A stretch of DNA of 64,000 nucleotides from an uncultured Collinsella sp. Lineage in GTDB: Bacteria > Actinomycetota > Coriobacteriia > Coriobacteriales > Coriobacteriaceae. The notes under the pieces are model-generated. The model was not told the DNA's origin. It saw only the letters and a program-made list of their open reading frames with translations, and made no database searches. The stretch's first letter is position 1, and every line of letters starts with the position of its first letter. The stretch is from contig CAUGJE010000004.1 in the NCBI GenBank assembly GCA_959599915.1, positions 97,339 through 161,338 on the forward strand, in the 5' to 3' direction. Made by a program: the position numbers and the translations under genes. Positions 63,990 to 64,000 of this stretch are shown piece after piece.

Positions 63990-64000
63990 CGTGCGGAACT

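Overview
The window is a chromosomal segment of a high-GC Gram-positive bacterium, most likely Collinsella or a close coriobacterial relative. This is inferred from codon bias, family make-up (NfnAB, mannose-type PTS, sortase with an LPXTG-type glycosidase, ECF transporter) and many palindromic intergenic repeats. Most genes are housekeeping and intact. No phage, insertion-sequence transposase, rRNA operon or CRISPR array was seen.

Layout. 1-8.3 kb: partial Sir2 deacylase, exonuclease III, a three-gene ECF vitamin/micronutrient importer on the minus strand, then glmU and prs. 8.3-10.1 kb: an accessory gene (8705-9832) bracketed by two 204-bp inverted-repeat elements. 10.2-13.4 kb: pth and the NfnAB transhydrogenase pair. 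13.5-17.9 kb: an array of 55-bp hairpins, a cytidylate-kinase-like protein and a four-gene polar amino-acid ABC importer. 18-21.2 kb: YqeY, a PrsA-like foldase, a PTS EIIA protein and a VapC-type toxin-antitoxin pair. 21.3-28.5 kb: purN-purM-purF, a multi-pass membrane protein, a MoaE-like protein, class B sortase and purE. 28.7-40.6 kb: a host-glycan module, with a 2137-residue wall-anchored GH31 glycosidase, a MarR regulator, a complete mannose-family PTS (EIIA-B-C-D) and a divergent GntR regulator. 40.8-48.5 kb: carAB and an ABC exporter. 48.8-55.7 kb: rpsF-ssb-rpsR-rplI-dnaB-purA-purD-nudix. 56-64 kb: two tRNA-Ser genes, a second accessory nuclease-like gene (56744-57751) again bracketed by inverted repeats, a TRIC-like channel, a bactofilin-like membrane protein, typA, small conserved genes, a bifunctional-nuclease protein and tRNA-Ile/Ala/Ile.

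How the parts connect. Purine synthesis is spread over five loci (purNM, purF, purE, purD, purA) together with prs, which makes PRPP, and carAB supplies carbamoyl phosphate. The GH31 gene and the PTS share an exact 12-bp motif (35239-35250 and 39570-39581) at nearly the same distance from their start codons. This suggests one regulator, probably the GntR protein, couples extracellular glycan cleavage to uptake of the released sugar. A 10-base G/C tract in the GH31 leader could make that enzyme phase variable.

The most unusual signals are: (a) two distant paralogues with a PD-(D/E)XK-like C-terminus, each bracketed by its own inverted-repeat pair; (b) an inverted-repeat element of about 190 bp lying in frame inside the linker of the fused ECF ATPase; (c) a dense family of gene-end palindromes carrying a GGGACAG/GGGACGG core; (d) a two-copy hairpin element (14578, 48636) with a strongly conserved core. 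Functions come from reading the translations; no database search was run.
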